From: Chloroflexota bacterium
GTDB taxonomy: Bacteria > Chloroflexota > Limnocylindria > Limnocylindrales > CSP1-4
Length of the DNA: 15,962 bases
Direction: 5' to 3'
NCBI GenBank assembly: GCA_021815005.1
Contig: JAKAHL010000014.1
Coordinates: 1-15,962, forward strand
The first letter of the stretch is position 1. Every line of letters begins with the position of its first letter. This document shows, piece by piece, positions 13,800-15,962 of this stretch. The notes under the pieces are model-generated. The model did not search any database, was not told the origin of the DNA, and worked only from the letters and a program-made list of their open reading frames with translations. A program made the position numbers and the translations under genes.

Positions 13800-15112
13800 C
13801 CGTGTTCGGCCTCGCGAACCTCAGCCCCACCGTCCTGGCGCTGCTCATCCCGGTCGCCATCCTCCAGCTCGGGCTCCTGCTGCTGGCCGCGTTCGACCTG
13901 CTCCGCGAGGAGCGGCGGGTCCGCGGCGGGAGCAAGGCGATGTGGGCGGTGATCATCGTCTTCGTCAACCTGCTCGGGCCGATCCTGTACTTCCTGGTCG
14001 GCCGCGAGGACGGTCCCGTGGACGCGGCGCCCGGCCCGGGGGCGATGCCCGGCTGGGGGAGCCCTCACGACCCGCCGATCGTCGCGCCGCCCCCGGCGGA
14101 GGCACCGCCGGCGGAGGTCCGGGCGGCGCTTGAGACACCGCGGGCGCGTCCCCTGCCCGACGCGCCGCCCGCGATCGTGATCGAGCGGCTGGCGCGCCGG
14201 TACCGCGGCGGCGTGCTCGCCCTCGACGGGCTGGACCTGGCGGTCCCGGCCGGGTCCGTGTTCGGCCTGCTCGGGCCCAACGGCGCCGGGAAGACGACGT
14301 GCCTGCGGCTCCTCGCCGGCCTGACCCGCCCGACATCGGGGCGGGCGCTGGTCGCCGGGCTGGACCCGGCCCTCGACCCGATCGGCGTCCGGCGGCGACT
14401 CGGCTACCTCGAGCAGGACCCGCGCGCGTACGGCTGGATGACCGGGCGCGAGCAGCTCCGGCTGATCGGCCGCCTCCACGGGCTCGACGGCGCCCGACTC
14501 GAGACCGACATCGACGATGCGCTCGCGCGGGTGGCGCTCCGCGACGCGGCCGACCGACGAGCGGCCGGGTACTCCGGCGGCATGCGCCAGCGCCTCGGCA
14601 TCGCGGGCGCGCTCGTCCATCGGCCGCCGGTCGTGATCCTCGACGAGCCGGTCAGCTCGCTGGACCCGGAAGGCCGGCGCGACGTGCTGGGGCTGATCGC
14701 GTCGTTGCGCGGCGAGACCACCGTGCTGTTCTCAAGCCACGTCCTCGCCGACGTCGAGCGCGTCTGCGACCGCGTCGCGATCCTCGACCACGGCCACCTC
14801 GTGGCGGAGGACGCCATCGAGTCGCTGCTCAACCGGTACGCCCAACCGGTGTGGCGGATCGAGGCCGAGCCCGGAGAGGACGCGGGCCTCGACACCCTGG
14901 CAACCAGGCTCCGCGAGCTGCCCTGGGTCACCGCCGCGGCGGCCGAGCACGGGGTGCTGACGGTGGCCGTCTCGGACACGGCGATCGCCTCGCGCGAACT
15001 GCTGCCGGCCGTGGCCGCCAGTGGCGTCGCGCTCGCGTCCGTCGCACGCGACCGGCCCACGCTCGAGGACGTCTTCCTCCGCCTCACCGGCGAGCGGGAG
15101 ATGGCGGCATGA
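13796..15112 (+). CDS. PLDc_N membrane domain fused to ABC transporter ATPase
   Basis: A 438-residue fusion. Residues 1-70 are a two-helix PLDc_N domain (helices about 12-32 and 48-68) ending in the family's NLLGPILYFLVGR. A Pro/Ala-rich linker (71-123) leads to a full ABC-2-type ATPase: Walker A GPNGAGKTT (160-168), signature YSGGMRQR (259-266), Walker B VVILDE (E284) and switch H315, then a C-terminal domain ending in LEDVFLRLTGE. In Bacillus the sigY operon encodes these as separate YxlE and YxlF proteins, with YxlG as permease. The start is GTG 13796 (coupled to the short ORF) or GTG 13802, better spaced from GGGGGG. The stop overlaps the permease ATG (ATGA). The substrate is unknown; efflux is likely by family. 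Confidence 0.88.
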   Translation: MTVFGLANLSPTVLALLIPVAILQLGLLLLAAFDLLREERRVRGGSKAMWAVIIVFVNLLGPILYFLVGREDGPVDAAPGPGAMPGWGSPHDPPIVAPPPAEAPPAEVRAALETPRARPLPDAPPAIVIERLARRYRGGVLALDGLDLAVPAGSVFGLLGPNGAGKTTCLRLLAGLTRPTSGRALVAGLDPALDPIGVRRRLGYLEQDPRAYGWMTGREQLRLIGRLHGLDGARLETDIDDALARVALRDAADRRAAGYSGGMRQRLGIAGALVHRPPVVILDEPVSSLDPEGRRDVLGLIASLRGETTVLFSSHVLADVERVCDRVAILDHGHLVAEDAIESLLNRYAQPVWRIEAEPGEDAGLDTLATRLRELPWVTAAAAEHGVLTVAVSDTAIASRELLPAVAASGVALASVARDRPTLEDVFLRLTGEREMAA

Positions 15113-15885
15113 GCGGGTTTGCCGTTCTCCTGCGGAAAGAGCTCGTCGAGGCGTGGCGGACGCGCCGCCTGCCGCTGGTCGCCATCCTGTTCGTCTTGGT
15201 GGGGCTGATCTCCCCGCTCACCGCCAAGTTCCTGCCGGACATTCTCAAGGCCGCGCTCGGCGACCAGGCGGCGGGCCTCCCCATTCCGCCCGCCGACGTG
15301 ACGCAGGCCGTCGCCCAGCTGCTCAAGAACCTCGGTCAGCTGGGGGCGCTGGCGGCGATCGCGCTGGCAATGGGATCGGTCTCCGGCGAGCTCGATCGCG
15401 GCACGGCCGCCCTGATCCTCGCGCAGCCGGCCGGGCGGGGGGCCTTCCTGGCGGCCAAGCTGGTGGCGATCGGCGTTGTGCTCGCCGTGGCCACGGGGCT
15501 CGCGGTCGCCGTCGCCTGGGTCTACACGGCCATCCTGTTCGAGGTGCCTCCGGTCGGCGGCTGGGTCGCCCTGTTCGCGCTGCAGTGGCTGGCGCTGTTC
15601 GTCTGGGCGGCGCTGACGGTGTGGGCGTCCGCGGCCACCGGCTCCACCACCGCGGCGGCTGGCCTTGGCTTCGTCGCGCTTATAGCGCTGAGCCTGGTGG
15701 CGATCGTCCCAGCCATTGCGCGGCTGCTCCCCGCTGGGCTCGCGGAGCCGGCCCTCGCGCTGGCGACGGGCGCCACGCCCGGGCTGGACTGGTCGGCGCT
15801 CGCGAGCGCCTGTGCCGGTTCGGCGGCCGTGGTCCTGGTGGCCGCGGCCGGGGCGGTCCTCGCGTTCCGGCGGCGAGAGCTCTGA
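15109..15885 (+). CDS. ABC-2 type permease
   Basis: A 258-residue permease with about six helices (near 21-39, 76-93, 113-142, 151-173, 181-205, 232-254). It starts with the usual amphipathic LLRKELVEAWRTRR, and SGELDRGTAALILAQPAGR is the typical ABC-2 intracellular motif. It pairs with the preceding ATPase (ATGA overlap), most likely as a homodimeric exporter like YxlG. Substrate not readable. Confidence 0.87.
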   Translation: MSGFAVLLRKELVEAWRTRRLPLVAILFVLVGLISPLTAKFLPDILKAALGDQAAGLPIPPADVTQAVAQLLKNLGQLGALAAIALAMGSVSGELDRGTAALILAQPAGRGAFLAAKLVAIGVVLAVATGLAVAVAWVYTAILFEVPPVGGWVALFALQWLALFVWAALTVWASAATGSTTAAAGLGFVALIALSLVAIVPAIARLLPAGLAEPALALATGATPGLDWSALASACAGSAAVVLVAAAGAVLAFRRREL

Positions 15886-15962
15886 TGCGGGCGCCACCCG
15901 CGTCGGCGTCCAGGCCGCGGGTGGCACGGACCAGGCGCGCGCCGCGGCGGGCCGGGAGACGC
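15885..15962 (+). CDS. Possible start of a further ORF, open at window end
   Basis: An ATG overlaps the permease stop (TGATG) and reads 26 codons, Arg/Pro/Ala-rich, to the window edge. The same bases form a strong hairpin, so this is probably not a gene; more sequence downstream would decide. Confidence 0.2.
   Translation, partial: MRAPPASASRPRVARTRRAPRRAGRR
15893..15925 (+). terminator. GC hairpin after the ABC operon, probable terminator
   Basis: GCCACCCGCG, 13-base loop, CGCGGGTGGC: a perfect 10-bp stem starting 8 bases after the permease stop. It is the strongest hairpin noticed in the window. No T-tract follows, as often in very GC-rich genomes. Confidence 0.5.

Noticed and set aside
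14299..15108. Upstream part of a long plus-strand frame leading into the permease
   Set aside because: The first 270 residues are an out-of-frame Arg-rich reading of the ATPase; the real permease starts at 15109 by overlap and motif.
1..15962. CRISPR arrays, tRNA/rRNA genes, insertion sequences, attachment sites
   Set aside because: None seen on reading: no regularly spaced repeats, transposase or cloverleaf pattern.

Overview
This is a very GC-rich, densely coded bacterial window. It carries extracytoplasmic lipoproteins, tightly overlapping operons (ATGA, GTGA and TGATG junctions), an apparently leaderless gene, frequent GTG starts and one probable ACG start. This style fits a high-GC terrestrial Chloroflexota lineage (Limnocylindria/Ellin6529-like) or an actinomycete. 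I lean towards Chloroflexota, but that is inference; no rRNA or tRNA gene is present to settle it.

Layout. (1) 1-964, minus strand: the N-terminal three quarters of a lysine 2,3-aminomutase-family radical SAM enzyme, cut by the window start. (2) 1314-4780, plus: an MMPL/RND-type lipid exporter translationally coupled to an AttH/CrtC-like lipoprotein. (3) 4925-8188, plus: a zinc uptake operon, ATPase - permease - Fur/Zur regulator - binding lipoprotein. A promoter whose -10 lies inside a Zur-box-like palindrome drives it, and the ATPase looks leaderless. (4) 8359-11311, plus: a heme-b ferric-reductase-like membrane protein, two membrane-anchored coiled-coil proteins with low-complexity tails, and an ApbE flavinyltransferase, with no recognisable FMN-acceptor domain. 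(5) 11417-13331, minus: an enoyl-ACP-reductase-like SDR followed by a ribokinase-family sugar kinase. (6) 13409-15925, plus: an SdpR-type ArsR autorepressor, a fusion of a PLDc_N two-helix membrane domain with an ABC ATPase (like Bacillus YxlE joined to YxlF), and an ABC-2 permease, ended by a strong GC hairpin.

How the genes fit together. The zinc operon encodes its own regulator and should be a closed feedback circuit. The redox cluster looks like a transmembrane flavin/heme electron-transfer module with unusual partners. The final operon pairs an autorepressor, its likely operator (three ACCGAA half-sites at the transcription start) and a membrane-tethered ATPase. By analogy with SdpR/SdpI and the sigY-yxl locus, it may couple an exporter to its own repression. 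The most unusual points are the ACG start with nested operators, the PLDc_N-ABC fusion, the His-rich tails on the zinc ATPase, and the redox cluster without a visible flavin acceptor.
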